Origin: Demequina sp. NBRC 110056
Lineage (GTDB): Bacteria > Actinomycetota > Actinomycetes > Actinomycetales > Demequinaceae
DNA length: 64,000 nucleotides
Assembly (NCBI RefSeq): GCF_002090155.1
Contig: NZ_BBRM01000002.1
Span: 682,001-746,000 of the forward strand
Direction of reading: 5' to 3'
How positions within the stretch are numbered: position 1 is the stretch's first letter; each line of letters begins with the position of its first letter. Positions 17,862-28,459 of the stretch are shown in pieces. The notes below the pieces were generated by a model. It did no database searches. It was given only the letters and a program-made list of their open reading frames with translations, and had not been told where the DNA came from. Position numbers and translations under genes: made by a program.

Positions 17862-19403
17862 TCAGCGCGAGCGGCGCCCGCCGCGACCCGACGAGAAGTC
17901 CGCGGCCGAGCGGTAGCCACCACCCTGCGAGTTGCGGTTGCCCGAGCGGCTGCGGTTGCCGCCGCCCTGGCCGGGCTTCGCGGTCGAGTGACCGGCGTCG
18001 TTGCGGTGGCCGTTGGCCGTGCGCGGGCCGGAGCCGGTTGACTGTCCCTGGGCCCCCGCCGCGTTGCCGCGACCGCTGCCGCCACGACGGCGACGACCGC
18101 CGCCATTCGAGCCGGCGCCAGCACCGGCACCGCCGCGACCGTTCTGGCCACGGCCGCCGTTGCGGCCGCCACCGTTGCCACCCTGACGCTGCGGCTGCGC
18201 CGCGGCCTTCTTGGCGGCGATCGCCGGGTCGACCCACGCGGCGACTTCGCCCACAAGCTCGACGACGGCGGGCGACGTCGCATTGACCTGCACGGGCGCC
18301 ACACTGATCTTGGCCTGACGCAGCAGCTGCGCGGTGTCGCGCTTCTGCTCCGGCAGCACCAGCGTCACCACGTCACCGGCCGATCCGGCACGAGCCGTGC
18401 GGCCCGAGCGGTGCAGGTACGCCTTGTGCTCGGCGGGTGGGTCCACGTGGACCACGAGCTCGATGCCGTCAACGTGCACGCCGCGCGCGGCGACGTCCGT
18501 GGCGACGAGCACCTTGGCCTCACCGGACGAGAACGCCGCGAGGTTGCGGTCGCGCGCATTCTGCGACAGGTTGCCGTGGAGGTCGACGGCGGGGATGCCG
18601 TCGGCGGTGAGCTGCTTGGCCAGGCGCTTGGCGTGGTGCTTGGTGCGCATGAACAGGACTCGGCGACCCGTGCCGGAGGCGAGGGCGCGGACCACGTCCT
18701 TCTTCGCATCGGCGCTCGTGAGGTGGAAGACGTGGTGCGTCATGGCCTCGACAGGGCTCTCGGCGCTGTCGACGCTGTGGGTCGTGGGGTTCGTGAGGAA
18801 GCGCTTGACGAGCTTGTCCACGCCGTTGTCGAGCGTCGCCGAGAACAGCAGGCGCTGGCCCTGCGTGGGCGTGGCGTTCATGATGCGGGTGACGCCGGGC
18901 AGGAAGCCCAGGTCAGCCATGTGGTCGGCCTCGTCGAGCACGGTGATCTCGACGTCGTCGAGGCTCACGATGCGCTGGCCCATGAGGTCCTCGAGGCGGC
19001 CAGGGCACGCCACGGCGATGTCGACGCCGCGGCGCATGGCGACCTCCTGGCGGTGCTGGCTCACGCCGCCGAAGATTGTGGTGGTGGTGAGGCCGTAGGC
19101 GGCGGCGAGCGGCGCGATGACGGCGTCGATCTGCGTCGCGAGCTCGCGCGTGGGGGCAAGGATGAGCGCGCGGGGGCGGCCGGGCTTGGCGTGGCCTCCC
19201 TTGGCGCCCAGGCGCGCAGCGATCGGCAGCGAGAACGCGAGCGTCTTGCCGGAGCCGGTCTTGCCGCGGCCCAGCACGTCGCGTCCGGCGAGAGTATCGG
19301 GCAGGGTCGTGGCCTGGATGGGGAACGCGGCGGTCTTGCCGTCGCGCTCGAGAACCTCGGTGAGCTTGGTGGGCACGCCGAGTTCGGCGAAGGTGTTCGT
19401 CAT
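17862..19403 (-). CDS. DEAD-box RNA helicase with an RGG-like tail (RhlE/CsdA type)
   Basis: A 513-aa ATP-dependent RNA helicase. Motifs in order: Q motif (FPIQATTLP), Walker A GKTGSGKT (about 47-54), PTRELA, a GG motif, DEAD as VLDEADHMADLGF, SAT as LFSATLDN, and domain 2 with ATDVAARGVHVDG and HRSGRTAR. Residues 400-513 form a Gly/Arg/Asn-rich low-complexity tail suited to RNA binding. Likely role: ribosome assembly or cold-shock RNA remodelling. The long upstream region (to 20096) could hold an extended 5' leader, as in cold-shock helicases. Confidence 0.88.
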   Translation of the reverse strand: MTNTFAELGVPTKLTEVLERDGKTAAFPIQATTLPDTLAGRDVLGRGKTGSGKTLAFSLPIAARLGAKGGHAKPGRPRALILAPTRELATQIDAVIAPLAAAYGLTTTTIFGGVSQHRQEVAMRRGVDIAVACPGRLEDLMGQRIVSLDDVEITVLDEADHMADLGFLPGVTRIMNATPTQGQRLLFSATLDNGVDKLVKRFLTNPTTHSVDSAESPVEAMTHHVFHLTSADAKKDVVRALASGTGRRVLFMRTKHHAKRLAKQLTADGIPAVDLHGNLSQNARDRNLAAFSSGEAKVLVATDVAARGVHVDGIELVVHVDPPAEHKAYLHRSGRTARAGSAGDVVTLVLPEQKRDTAQLLRQAKISVAPVQVNATSPAVVELVGEVAAWVDPAIAAKKAAAQPQRQGGNGGGRNGGRGQNGRGGAGAGAGSNGGGRRRRGGSGRGNAAGAQGQSTGSGPRTANGHRNDAGHSTAKPGQGGGNRSRSGNRNSQGGGYRSAADFSSGRGGRRSR

Positions 19404-20096
19404 AGGGACGGGTGAGCCTTTCGGGCTACGGGCCGATGCGCGCGCTTTCTTTGTCTGCGCGCGTGAGTTTCCCTGGGCCGGGTTGTCTCGACAACCAGGG
19501 CACCGGCGATGGTGGCGAATCGCGAAGGTGTCCGCGTTCGTTCGCCGAAGAGAGGATTTCTACGAGCCTGGCGCTTTTCTGTCCCCTGTTGAGGCCGTTG
19601 CGCTGGCGAGAAGTGGAAGCAATCTGCGACGCGTGCCAGCCGATTTTCTGGCTGGGCACAGGTTTAAGGATAGCAGGCAGGTCGCATGCCAGTGCTAGGG
19701 CAAAGGCCTCTGGCCTGCGCGTCGCCATCATGAGGTGGTGAATGCGGCCGCCATGGCTTCGACAACCCGGCGGGATCCTGGCGCGCGCGACGCGCACTCA
19801 CCGCTTGCCCTGCGGGCAGGACCCGTGGCGCGGGTATTTGGGGTTGCGTTGCCGCAAGGGTCACTCCTTTCGTGTTGCCGACTCCCACACGTGACTCGCG
19901 CCAGACGTCAGGGCGACGCCGCGCCCCGAAGTGAGCAGCTTCGAGAAATAGGGGCAGGTCAATGGGCACTAGCCCGGCAACCAAACACTGTCGATCTGAC
20001 CACACGCGTCCGACAGGGCTTGGACTTGCGTACAAGACTCGAGCTGTATCGAATACGGCACACTCCCCGCGCACCGCTGCCCGCTACGGTGATTGC
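19404..20096. other. Gene-poor interval at the left edge of the low-GC island
   Basis: No convincing gene lies in these 693 bp. The leftmost part contains the helicase leader and one iterated-motif copy (about 19434-19443), the last before 24 kb. An imperfect hairpin, GTGCCAGCC with GGCTGGGCAC, spans about 19633-19659. From about 19500 base composition falls and the iterated motif disappears. The 3' part contains the promoter of the DUF4062 gene. Confidence 0.6.
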
Positions 20097-21173
20097 ATGG
20101 CATCTGATCGTCGCGAGCAAGTCTTTGTGAGTTCAACCTACCTAGACCTCAGGAACGAGCGTCAGTCGGTCATTCAGGCGTTGCTAACGGCTGGTTGCAT
20201 ACCCGCAGGTATGGAATTGTTTGTCGCGGGAAACGACGAGAAGTGGCGCCTCATAAAGCGGGTCATATCCGAGTGCGATTACTACGTGCTCGTCATCGGC
20301 GGCAAGTACGGCTCGGTCGACCCTGAGACTGAACTAAGTTACACGGAGATGGAATACGACTTCGCAGACTCCATTGGCAAGCCCGTCATGGCGTTCTTAC
20401 ATGGACAGCCCGGCGAGTTGAAGAGCGACCAGATCGAGCTAGATCCTGCGCCACGTCAACGCCTCAAGGAGTTCAGGGAGAAAGTCGAGGCGGCTCGAGT
20501 CGTGCGCTACTGGACCACGCCAGACGCTTTGCCTGGCGAAGTTGCGCTGTCCTTGATTGAGGCCCGAGAGAACTTCCCAGCCGAGGGCTGGGTTCGCGCG
20601 TCAAACGCCCTCACGCCAGAAACCCGAACGGAGCTCGCTGAACTACGAGCGCGCGTCACCGAGTTAACTCTCGAGGTCGAAACACGTCGGGCTGCCAGCT
20701 TCGAGGCACCCGAGGCGCTCTCACAAGGTGAAGACGAGTCGTCACTCAACCTGACCATCGTCGGATACCTCAAGTCAGAACTGTCGGTTGAAGGGAATGT
20801 CCAGTACAACTCTCGCAAACGCACCTGGACTGTTCCGGTCAAACTGACCTGGAATGAGATTCTTGCAGCCGTCGGGCCGACCATGCTTCACGAGGCGGCT
20901 GAGACTGAGGTCAAGAGCACCCTCTCCGACCTCCTCGTAGCCCAGGTCAACAGTGACGCGAAACTACTCCCAGACGGTTTTGGACGTCTGTCAGAGAGCC
21001 CGACTGTCACAGACCAATCCGTAAGCGACGTTCTCGTTCAGTTCTTCGCGCTCGGCTTGATCGCGCGTGGAGAAAAACAGCGGACTGCCAGCGACACCAA
21101 CAAGTACTGGGTGCTCACGGAGTCCGGACAAGACCAGATGATGAGAATGCGAGCGCAGCGCCGTACAGAGTAA
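20097..21173 (+). CDS. DUF4062-domain protein
   Basis: A 358-aa protein. The N-terminal DUF4062 domain (about 5-110) is clear: EQVFVSSTYLDLRNERQSVI, IPAGMELFVAGNDEKW, CDYYVLVIGGKYGSVD and LSYTEMEYDFA. Residues 175-205 are a predicted coiled coil (LTPETRTELAELRARVTELT), and the C-terminal 140 residues look alpha/beta with a winged-helix-like end; no NTPase domain is present. DUF4062 often heads larger STAND/TPR proteins, some suspected in immunity, so a sensor or effector role is possible but unproven. TACGGT ends 6 nt before the ATG, indicating a leaderless mRNA. GC is lower than in the core genes. Confidence 0.8.
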   Translation: MASDRREQVFVSSTYLDLRNERQSVIQALLTAGCIPAGMELFVAGNDEKWRLIKRVISECDYYVLVIGGKYGSVDPETELSYTEMEYDFADSIGKPVMAFLHGQPGELKSDQIELDPAPRQRLKEFREKVEAARVVRYWTTPDALPGEVALSLIEARENFPAEGWVRASNALTPETRTELAELRARVTELTLEVETRRAASFEAPEALSQGEDESSLNLTIVGYLKSELSVEGNVQYNSRKRTWTVPVKLTWNEILAAVGPTMLHEAAETEVKSTLSDLLVAQVNSDAKLLPDGFGRLSESPTVTDQSVSDVLVQFFALGLIARGEKQRTASDTNKYWVLTESGQDQMMRMRAQRRTE

Positions 21174-21306
21174 GTGTGCAGCGAGCAACGAATCGCACCT
21201 CAGATCGCGCCTGGCGGTATCAGTATCCTCTGCAGATCGCGTTGGGCAGCTATTTGCGGATGCTGTCCAGCGGCCGTCATAGTGACGCGGTGGCGCGTAC
21301 GATTCT

Positions 21307-22569
21307 CTAGCCCTTGCGAGTGACCTTCTCGAGGCCGTGGACGAAGTACGCTCGGTTGTGTCTCACATCTTGCTTCGCCCGAATGGAACTGACGAGCGCT
21401 GTCAACGTTGGCGGCGCTGCTGCCGCGGCGACAGACAACGCAGCAATACCTGTCAGCCCTGAAGCCCACGCCGCACCCACCGCCATCCCAAGCGTCTTGG
21501 TCGCGTCGCTAGCGGACGAAAACAGGTCGAGCGCATTGCGCTTGAAGGTCGCACCCTCGACGTGAATTCTCATATCAGAGATTGCTGGGGCGACTTCGGC
21601 CTCCCATGCGATTTGCAGCAGCCTTCCCTGTTCGAGGGCGTCCGCGTCCTCCAAGTTCGCCGCGGCACTTGTCTCCAGCAGAAACCCTCGGAACGGTTGT
21701 AGATATGGATGCAACTCCTCGCGCACTTCAACTACCTCATCAAGCGGCAACTCAGAGAGGCCTCCAACCATCCTCATCAGTTCGACAGCGCCCGAGACGG
21801 TGGCGGCAGAGCCGATCTCCGCGGGGGTAGCTCCTCGCACGCCCAAACCGTAGGACACCGCCGGATCGAGCATCACGCCGGCCACGGAGTGAAGGACTGC
21901 TGTCTCCATTTGTTCGACCATTCGGTCGCTTGCGGCGTGCTCGCCCACACGCGTGTCAAGGAACTTCTGGTACTGCGTACGCACCGTCGAGTCCCACGGC
22001 TCTTGACGGATGACGGTCGTTGGCATGGCATTCAGACGCGCACTCAAAAACGAGTCTGCACGGCTCTTGAAAATCGCGGCCCTCGCACTTGTGAGGGGTT
22101 GCACCCGATGCCGGAAGCGGGTCTCGGGCTCGGCCCTATTGCCAGTCTCAGCCCGATGCTTGCGATAAGCGTCAGCGAAGTTGAATTCGTCGATCTCCTC
22201 GTCAGTGAACTCTCGGCTAGAGGGGCTCTCCAAGACTCTCTCCCAGGTCTCCATCTCCTCTTCGGACAGCAAGTCCTTGGGGTCGATGCCGTAGCGATCA
22301 AGTTGCTCGGGGTCTCGAGATCGAGAGATCCAGAAGGCGAACGCCTTCGCGGGTGCGAACATGCTGGCTGCCGACGCTTCTCGAAACTCGTCGAGGTAGG
22401 CATCTACCCGGGTGGTCTTGAGAACCGCGCGGTCCGCCAGGAACAACGCAGGTTTCACAAAGTCCTCGTCATAGCGGACGATCTCGGAAGCGTGCCCGAC
22501 GCGCTCTTTCCCATTAGGAGCGGGAGTCACAGCATCGAAGGGGCTACTGAAGATGTTGATCTCGTACAA
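21307..22569 (-). CDS. Unrecognised 420-aa protein with a hydrophobic C-terminal region
   Basis: I do not recognise this family. The N-terminal 330 residues are soluble, charged and mostly helical, with an acidic patch (LLSEEEMETWERVLE, FTDEEIDEFNFAD). Near 365-405 two hydrophobic segments (LGMAVGAAWASGLTGIAALS, VAAAAAPPTLTALV) may form a membrane hairpin, ending in a basic tail. The start is probably TTG at 22569 with GGAGG about 9 nt upstream. It converges with the DUF4062 gene and diverges from the next gene, so the three are not one operon. Confidence 0.65.
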   Translation of the reverse strand: MYEINIFSSPFDAVTPAPNGKERVGHASEIVRYDEDFVKPALFLADRAVLKTTRVDAYLDEFREASAASMFAPAKAFAFWISRSRDPEQLDRYGIDPKDLLSEEEMETWERVLESPSSREFTDEEIDEFNFADAYRKHRAETGNRAEPETRFRHRVQPLTSARAAIFKSRADSFLSARLNAMPTTVIRQEPWDSTVRTQYQKFLDTRVGEHAASDRMVEQMETAVLHSVAGVMLDPAVSYGLGVRGATPAEIGSAATVSGAVELMRMVGGLSELPLDEVVEVREELHPYLQPFRGFLLETSAAANLEDADALEQGRLLQIAWEAEVAPAISDMRIHVEGATFKRNALDLFSSASDATKTLGMAVGAAWASGLTGIAALSVAAAAAPPTLTALVSSIRAKQDVRHNRAYFVHGLEKVTRKG

Positions 22570-22827
22570 GTACGATTCCCTCCGAACTGCGCCCGGCTTG
22601 GACTTCTGTTCTGCACAACGGCCGCTCCACTTGCCTGTCGTACCGCCTCAAGAATTCAGATTACATCGGGCCTTGGGCGCGACAAGTTGCACTGAAACTC
22701 TGGCTATTGCGCCGGTATCAGTATTGCGTGTCGAGATGGCGCCGTTCTCGAAGGTTTCATTGTTGCCGAGTGGCGTTGCGGCCCCTATGTTGGCTTTGCC
22801 ACCCGCCGTAGAAACTTGGAGCTCCGC

Positions 22828-23598
22828 ATGCAGGATAAAGGCAAGTCAGCCCACACTGAAAGCTCTACCTTCACACGTGGCGCCACGGCCCTCGCGATCA
22901 CGGCCGTCGTCTTGGCGGTAGTCGCCGTTGTTTGCTTCGTCTTCCTATCGGCCAAGGGATCCTGGAGTCACGCTTGGCTGGCCGCAGGACTCGCGATTTC
23001 CCTGATAGGGGTGGCCGTGGCTGGAGCGATCTTCGTGCAGCAAGAGAAGTCATCGTCGAATGCAAACAGCAAGTTCGCTGAGATTCTTGACAAACTTGGC
23101 GATCGCTTTGAGAGCAGGTTCGACGGAGTTGATCAAGGCATCGATGCAGTCCGCGACGCGCAGGCGGCCCTCTTGGAGAGAGCGCGCTTGGCGGGTCCAT
23201 CAGTGCCGATGAACGCATCTGAACAGCTGCTCGCCGAACAAGCAGCCGACGGCGACGACATCGACTCAGACTCGTGTGCTACCGAGATCTTCTCGCACGG
23301 AGAGAAAGGTGGCGAGCCCTACTTGCCCGATGCCGTGCCGCTCTACGTGATTGCTGATCTGGTCTGGGGCTGGCGACGTGGTGCGGCGGAACCACCGACT
23401 TCGAGGCGCTGGCTCCTTCACCAGTTGGTTGGGGCTTCTCGAGCTCCCGGACAGGGGAACAACCCATGGATCGTGACGTTCGAGGACCGCGAAGGCAAAC
23501 CTAGGGTCTACAGGCTATTTCGCGGGGGCCAGGGCCAGAGTAGACCGTCCGTTCGCGAGATCACTGACGAAGTGTTGGGCGGCGACGCAAAGGGTTGA
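22828..23598 (+). CDS. Unrecognised membrane protein with coiled coil
   Basis: A 256-aa protein with two N-terminal membrane helices (about 19-42, ALAITAVVLAVVAVVCFVFL; and 51-73), then a probable coiled coil (KFAEILDKLGDRFESRFDGV, about 84-120) and a soluble C-terminal domain with VIADLVWGWRRGA and GNNPWIVTFEDREGKPRVYR. ATG 22828 is chosen over TTG 22816 because TGGAG lies 6 nt before it. Family not recognised. Last gene of the island; the preceding 22570-22827 is a gene-free divergent promoter region. Confidence 0.65.
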   Translation: MQDKGKSAHTESSTFTRGATALAITAVVLAVVAVVCFVFLSAKGSWSHAWLAAGLAISLIGVAVAGAIFVQQEKSSSNANSKFAEILDKLGDRFESRFDGVDQGIDAVRDAQAALLERARLAGPSVPMNASEQLLAEQAADGDDIDSDSCATEIFSHGEKGGEPYLPDAVPLYVIADLVWGWRRGAAEPPTSRRWLLHQLVGASRAPGQGNNPWIVTFEDREGKPRVYRLFRGGQGQSRPSVREITDEVLGGDAKG

Positions 23599-23679
23599 CT
23601 CGATGCCGTCGAAGCGCGCTGGTGCCGGCCCGACAGTTCGAGAGAGTTGACATCCGACTCTGGGCACTGCGGCAACGGC

Positions 23680-26300
23680 CTACCGCAACACGGCCCCAAA
23701 CTCCGCCTCCGCAGCCCCGATGATCGCCTCACGCACCGCGAGCACCTCGTCCGCGGACAGGGTGTGATCGGGAGCTCGCATCACGACGTTCACGGCCAGC
23801 GACTTCTTGCCCTCGCCCACCTGCTCGCCCGTGTAGACGTCGAACACCCGAGCATCCTGAACAACAGAACCGCCCGCGTTGCGGATCACGCGCACCAGGT
23901 CGCCAGCCGCGACATCGGAAGCCACCACGAACGCGAAGTCCTCCTTCGCTAGGACCTGCTGCGACACCGGCTCGGCCGCCTGGATCGCACCCTCGGTGGA
24001 CGCGATCAGGTCGTCGAGCACGATCTCGAACGCCACCGTGCACGCCGGTAGACCGAAGCGCTCGCAAACCTTCGGGTGCAGCTCGCCCGCGTGGGCCACG
24101 AACTCGCCGGACTCCAGCCAGTACGTAGCTCCCCTGCCCGGGTGCCACGGCATCCGCGAACCCTGCGTGACGACGACTGAGCCGCCCGCGGCGGCGACGA
24201 CGCGGTCCACGGCCGCCAGCGCATCGGTCCAATCCCACGCGGTCGCGTGTCCGTTCCAGCCCGCGCGCACGCGGTTGCCCGCCATGATGCCCGCTACACG
24301 GCGCGGCTGTCCCGGAAGCGCCTCGTTAAGTGCCTCGACCTCATGCGGCTGGATGCCGCCGTCCGTGTTGTCGACCGTCGGCAGCACGCCGATATTCTTC
24401 GCCTGGTACGCCCGGCCCAGCTCGTAGACCGCGACATCCTGCTCGCCGCGGCCCAGGTTGACCTTCACCGCATCCACCAGCGTCGCCAGCATCGTGGTGC
24501 GCATGAACGGCTGCTCCGCGCTCAGCGGGTTCGCCAGGCGCACCACGTCGCGGCGCGCGTCCACGTCCGGCACACCCAGCTCATCGAGCCTGGTCTCCGA
24601 CATGAATGGATAGGTCAGCACCTCGGTGAGGCCGGACTCGGCGAGGGTGCGCGCAATGGACCTGCGCACACGCTGCGAGTGCGTCAGACCGCGACCGGGA
24701 GGCGCGACCGGCAGCACCGACGGCAGGTCGTCGTAGCCCTCAAGTCGCGCGACCTCCTCCACGAGGTTGACCGGCTCCTGCAGGTCCGGGCGCCAGGTGG
24801 GCGGGGTGACGAGGAGGGACTCCGCATCGCGATCCACCGAGCAACCGACCAGCTCGAGCGCCGCCACGACCTCGTCGGGCGTGTACTCGACGCCCACAAT
24901 CAGGCTGGGGTACGCGACGTCCATCGCGATCGACGACGGCGCGACGGTGTTGTCGATGTCGAGCCAGTAGTCGTCGATCTCTCCCCCGCCGAACTCCTGC
25001 ATCAGCGTCAGCGCGCGCTCGATCGCCACCGGCGCGAGCTGCGTGTCGACACCACGCTCGTAGCGACGCGAGGCCTCCGAGCCCAATCGATGCCGTCGCG
25101 ACGTGCGCGCGATCGTGATCGGGTCCCAATGCGCGGCCTCGAGCAGCACGTCGACGGTGGACGCGGACACCTCGGTCTCGGCGCCGCCCATGACGCCGCC
25201 CATGCCGATCGGACGCGCACCGCGCCCTCCGGCCGAGTCCGTCACCATCAGGTCCTCGGTGCTGAGGATCCGGTCGACGTCGTCGAGCGTCTTCAGCACC
25301 TCGCCCTTGACCGCGCGACGCACCACGATGGGCTCGACGACCTTGTCCAGGTCGTACGCGTGCAGCGGGTGGCCCAGCTCAAGCATCACGTAGTTGGTGA
25401 CGTCCACCGCGAGCGAGATGGGGCGCATGCCCGCCTGGTCGAGGCGACGCTTCATCCACGACGGCGACTCCGCGGCGGGGTTGAACCCGCGCAGAACCCT
25501 GGCGGCGAAGCGGTCGCAGCCCACGGTGCCCCGAATGGGCGCGTCGTCCTCGATGGCGACCTCGAAGACGCCCTCAGCGAGCGCATCGGCCGTCCGGGCG
25601 CCCGTCACCTCGATGGCGGCGGGGTCACGGAAGACCTGCCCCGTGCTGTGGCTGTACTCGCGCGCGACGCCGCGCACCGAGAAGCTGTAGCCACGGTCGG
25701 GGGTCACGTTGATCTCGAGCGTCTCCTCGTCGAGTCCCAGCAGGGAGATCGCCGATGCGCCCGCCACCAGCTGGTCCTCGCTCACCAGTCCGGGGTAGGT
25801 CACCTCGGACTCGCCCGAGGGCGAGGCGAGCACGATGATGCCGTCGTGGTCCTCGCCCAGGGCGAGCTCTTTGGCCGAGCAGATCATGCCGTCCGACCAG
25901 TGGCCGTACGTCTTGCGGCCGCCGATCTGGAAGTTCCCGGGCAGCACGCCGCCGGGCAGGATGCAGACCACCCAGTCGCCCTCGTGGAAGTTGTGCGCAC
26001 CGCACACGATGCCCTTCGAGGACGGGTAGTCCTCCTTGTTGTCGGGCTTGTGCCCGGGCCCGGCGGGGTCGTTGTGCTCGCCCACGTCGACCCGGCAGTA
26101 GTTGACCGTCTTGCCGTTGGACGCGGTCTCCTTGACCAGGCTCATGACGCGGCCGAGGACCAGCGGACCGGAGACGCCACCGCCCTCGATCCCCTCCTCC
26201 TCGAGGCCAACCTTCGCGAGTGCGGCGGCGACGTCGACGGCGGTGTGGCCGTCGACCAGGTCCACGGACTCCGCGAGCCACTGAAGCGGAATCTTGGGCA

Positions 26301-26301
<1 letters not shown>
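23680..26301 (-). CDS. pheT: Phenylalanine--tRNA ligase beta subunit
   Basis: The 873-aa beta subunit of the alpha2-beta2 PheRS. The N-terminal EMAP/OB-like tRNA-binding domain (about 40-165, GIVCGAHNFHEGDWVV and GMICSAKELALGEDHDGI) is followed by the B3/B4 editing region, B5 (LVEEVARLEGYDDLPS), the catalytic-core-like domain (VYELGRAYQ) and a C-terminal FDX-ACB domain (KEDFAFVVASDV..NVVMRAPDHTL). Slightly longer than the usual 800-850 aa. Its ATG shares one base with the pheS stop (TAATG), giving coupled translation. The low-GC island lies directly beyond its stop. Confidence 0.96.
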
Positions 26302-27425
<1,124 letters not shown>

Positions 27426-27476
27426 CTACCGGCGCGTCCTGGCGGTTGATCGGCGCTGATCCTCGCCCTTGAACCG

Positions 27477-27496
27477 GCGAAATGGATCCATTTCGC
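27477..27496. promoter_or_regulatory. 20-bp perfect palindrome upstream of pheS
   Basis: GCGAAATGGATCCATTTCGC is a perfect palindrome, extendable to 26 bp with one mismatched pair. It lies about 50 bp upstream of the putative pheS -10 and is AT-rich in its middle, unlike its surroundings. It may be an operator for an unknown dimeric regulator, or a hairpin if read through. Confidence 0.6.
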
Positions 27497-27556
27497 TGGT
27501 CTAAGGCGGTAGAGCGACGAGAATCGACCGCGGGGAGTGCGTGCCCGGCGCGGGGC

Positions 27557-27579
27557 GGCCCAGGGGTTCTCCCTGGGCC
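27557..27579 (-). terminator. Hairpin directly after a candidate small ORF
   Basis: GGCCCAGGG pairs perfectly with CCCTGGGCC over a 5-nt loop. On the minus strand it begins at the stop codon of the 32-aa ORF at 27579-27677, which suggests a terminator for a short independent transcript. There is no T-run. Confidence 0.5.
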
Positions 27580-27677
27580 TAGATAAACAGCGAAGGTGCG
27601 GTGCGCTGCGGCGCTCCCGACTCCCGCCGCACGGCGGCGCGGGCCATGGTGGCCCGGTGCTGCTCGCTCGTGCTCAT
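27579..27677 (-). CDS. Candidate leaderless small ORF (32 aa)
   Basis: Thirty-two codons (MSTSEQHRATMARAAVRRES to a C-terminal SLFI) follow TACGCT at exactly 6 nt, the same arrangement as the leaderless genes of this window, and the ORF ends at a 9-bp-stem hairpin. It carries one rare TTT Phe codon before the stop. It could be a small protein, a leader peptide upstream of pheS, or part of a small RNA. No family match is known to me. Confidence 0.35.
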   Translation of the reverse strand: MSTSEQHRATMARAAVRRESGAPQRTAPSLFI

Positions 27678-27721
27678 GGGGCCAGCGTAGCGTGCCTTCG
27701 CGGCGCCGCTCCCCCGTCTCC

Positions 27722-27795
27722 GGTGCCTTGGCGTCCTGATGGTGCGTGGCTGTCGGCTCTGGGCGTGGCGCGTCACCTGATGGCGACTGAGCGAC
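27722..27795 (-). repeat. Dispersed intergenic repeat R1, inverted copy
   Basis: Read on the minus strand this matches the other R1 copies: CGCTCAGTCGCCATCAGG, a variable middle, then CCGACAGCCACGCACCATCA and GGACGCCAAGG. It sits in the gene-poor 27390-27900 between pheS and the SRPBCC gene. That region also contains the small ORF, its hairpin and the 20-bp palindrome; nothing else is recognised there. Confidence 0.8.
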
Positions 27796-27900
27796 GTCGG
27801 TCCCGCACCGCGCATCGTTGCGACGCTATTTCATGCCAGAGTGAAGTACCCGAACACCACTTCCCGTGCCGCGCGAGCGGGCTCGGGTTAGCGTGGGGAG

Positions 27901-28449
27901 ATGATCGAAGTCGGCAGCGTCATCCACACGTCCACCGCCCCGCCCGAGGCGTTCTTCGAGCGCTGGGTGGATCTGCCCACGCATCCCGAGTGGGCGTCCT
28001 CCATGGAGTGGTTCGACGTCGAGACGCCCGTGGCGCTCGGCTCACGCGGCACCGCCAAGTCCGTGGGCAACGACCCCGCGCCCTTCGAGGTGACCGCGCT
28101 CGAAGCGCCGCATGTCTACTCGGACACCACCGTGGTCGCTGAAGACATCGACGGCAACGCCACCACCCTCACCGTGCACCACGAGGCGCGGCCGCTCGAG
28201 AACGGCAGCCGCGTCGAGATCCGCGCGTGGCTCGACGGCCCTCAGGGCCGCGAGCTCGAGATGGAGATGCGCGCCGTCCTCGAGCGCGCGCTCCCCCAGG
28301 ACCTCGCCGCCCTGGTGGCGCTCGTCGAGGGCCGCGACGTCGCCGAAGGTGAGCCGCATAGGCTCGACCCGAACCGCGCGGGCCCGAGCGCGCATCGGCC
28401 GCCCAACCCCGAGATCCCCGACCCCGGAGCCGATCCGACCAACGGGTGA
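27901..28449 (+). CDS. SRPBCC (START/polyketide cyclase-like) protein
   Basis: A 182-aa protein with the SRPBCC/Bet v1-like pattern at the N-terminus (IEVGSVIHTSTAPPEAFFER, WVDLPTHPEWASSMEWFDV), a hydrophobic-ligand-binding fold. The last 35 residues are Pro/Asp-rich and probably disordered. Ligand unknown. TAGCGT ends 6 nt before ATG 27901; GGGGAG directly abuts the start and is too close for an SD, so a leaderless start is favoured. Confidence 0.75.
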   Translation: MIEVGSVIHTSTAPPEAFFERWVDLPTHPEWASSMEWFDVETPVALGSRGTAKSVGNDPAPFEVTALEAPHVYSDTTVVAEDIDGNATTLTVHHEARPLENGSRVEIRAWLDGPQGRELEMEMRAVLERALPQDLAALVALVEGRDVAEGEPHRLDPNRAGPSAHRPPNPEIPDPGADPTNG

Positions 28450-28459
28450 CGCGTCAGCG

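Larger units (their letters stand above)
19440..23670. other. Putative low-GC genomic island of three genes
   Basis: The stretch has clearly more A/T-rich codons (AAG, AAA, TTC, GAA, CAA) than its surroundings. It lacks every copy of the otherwise frequent GCCGATGCGC motif and carries one DUF4062 gene and two proteins I do not recognise. It lies between the RNA helicase gene and the 3' end of pheT. No integrase, tRNA or flanking direct repeat was found, so the insertion mechanism is unknown and the edges are approximate. Confidence 0.65.

Noticed and set aside
21215-22724. 12-bp direct repeat CGGTATCAGTAT at 21215 and 22713, flanking the 420-aa gene
   Set aside because: A single 12-bp match within a few kb is expected by chance at a moderate rate, and no other feature marks these as attachment sites.
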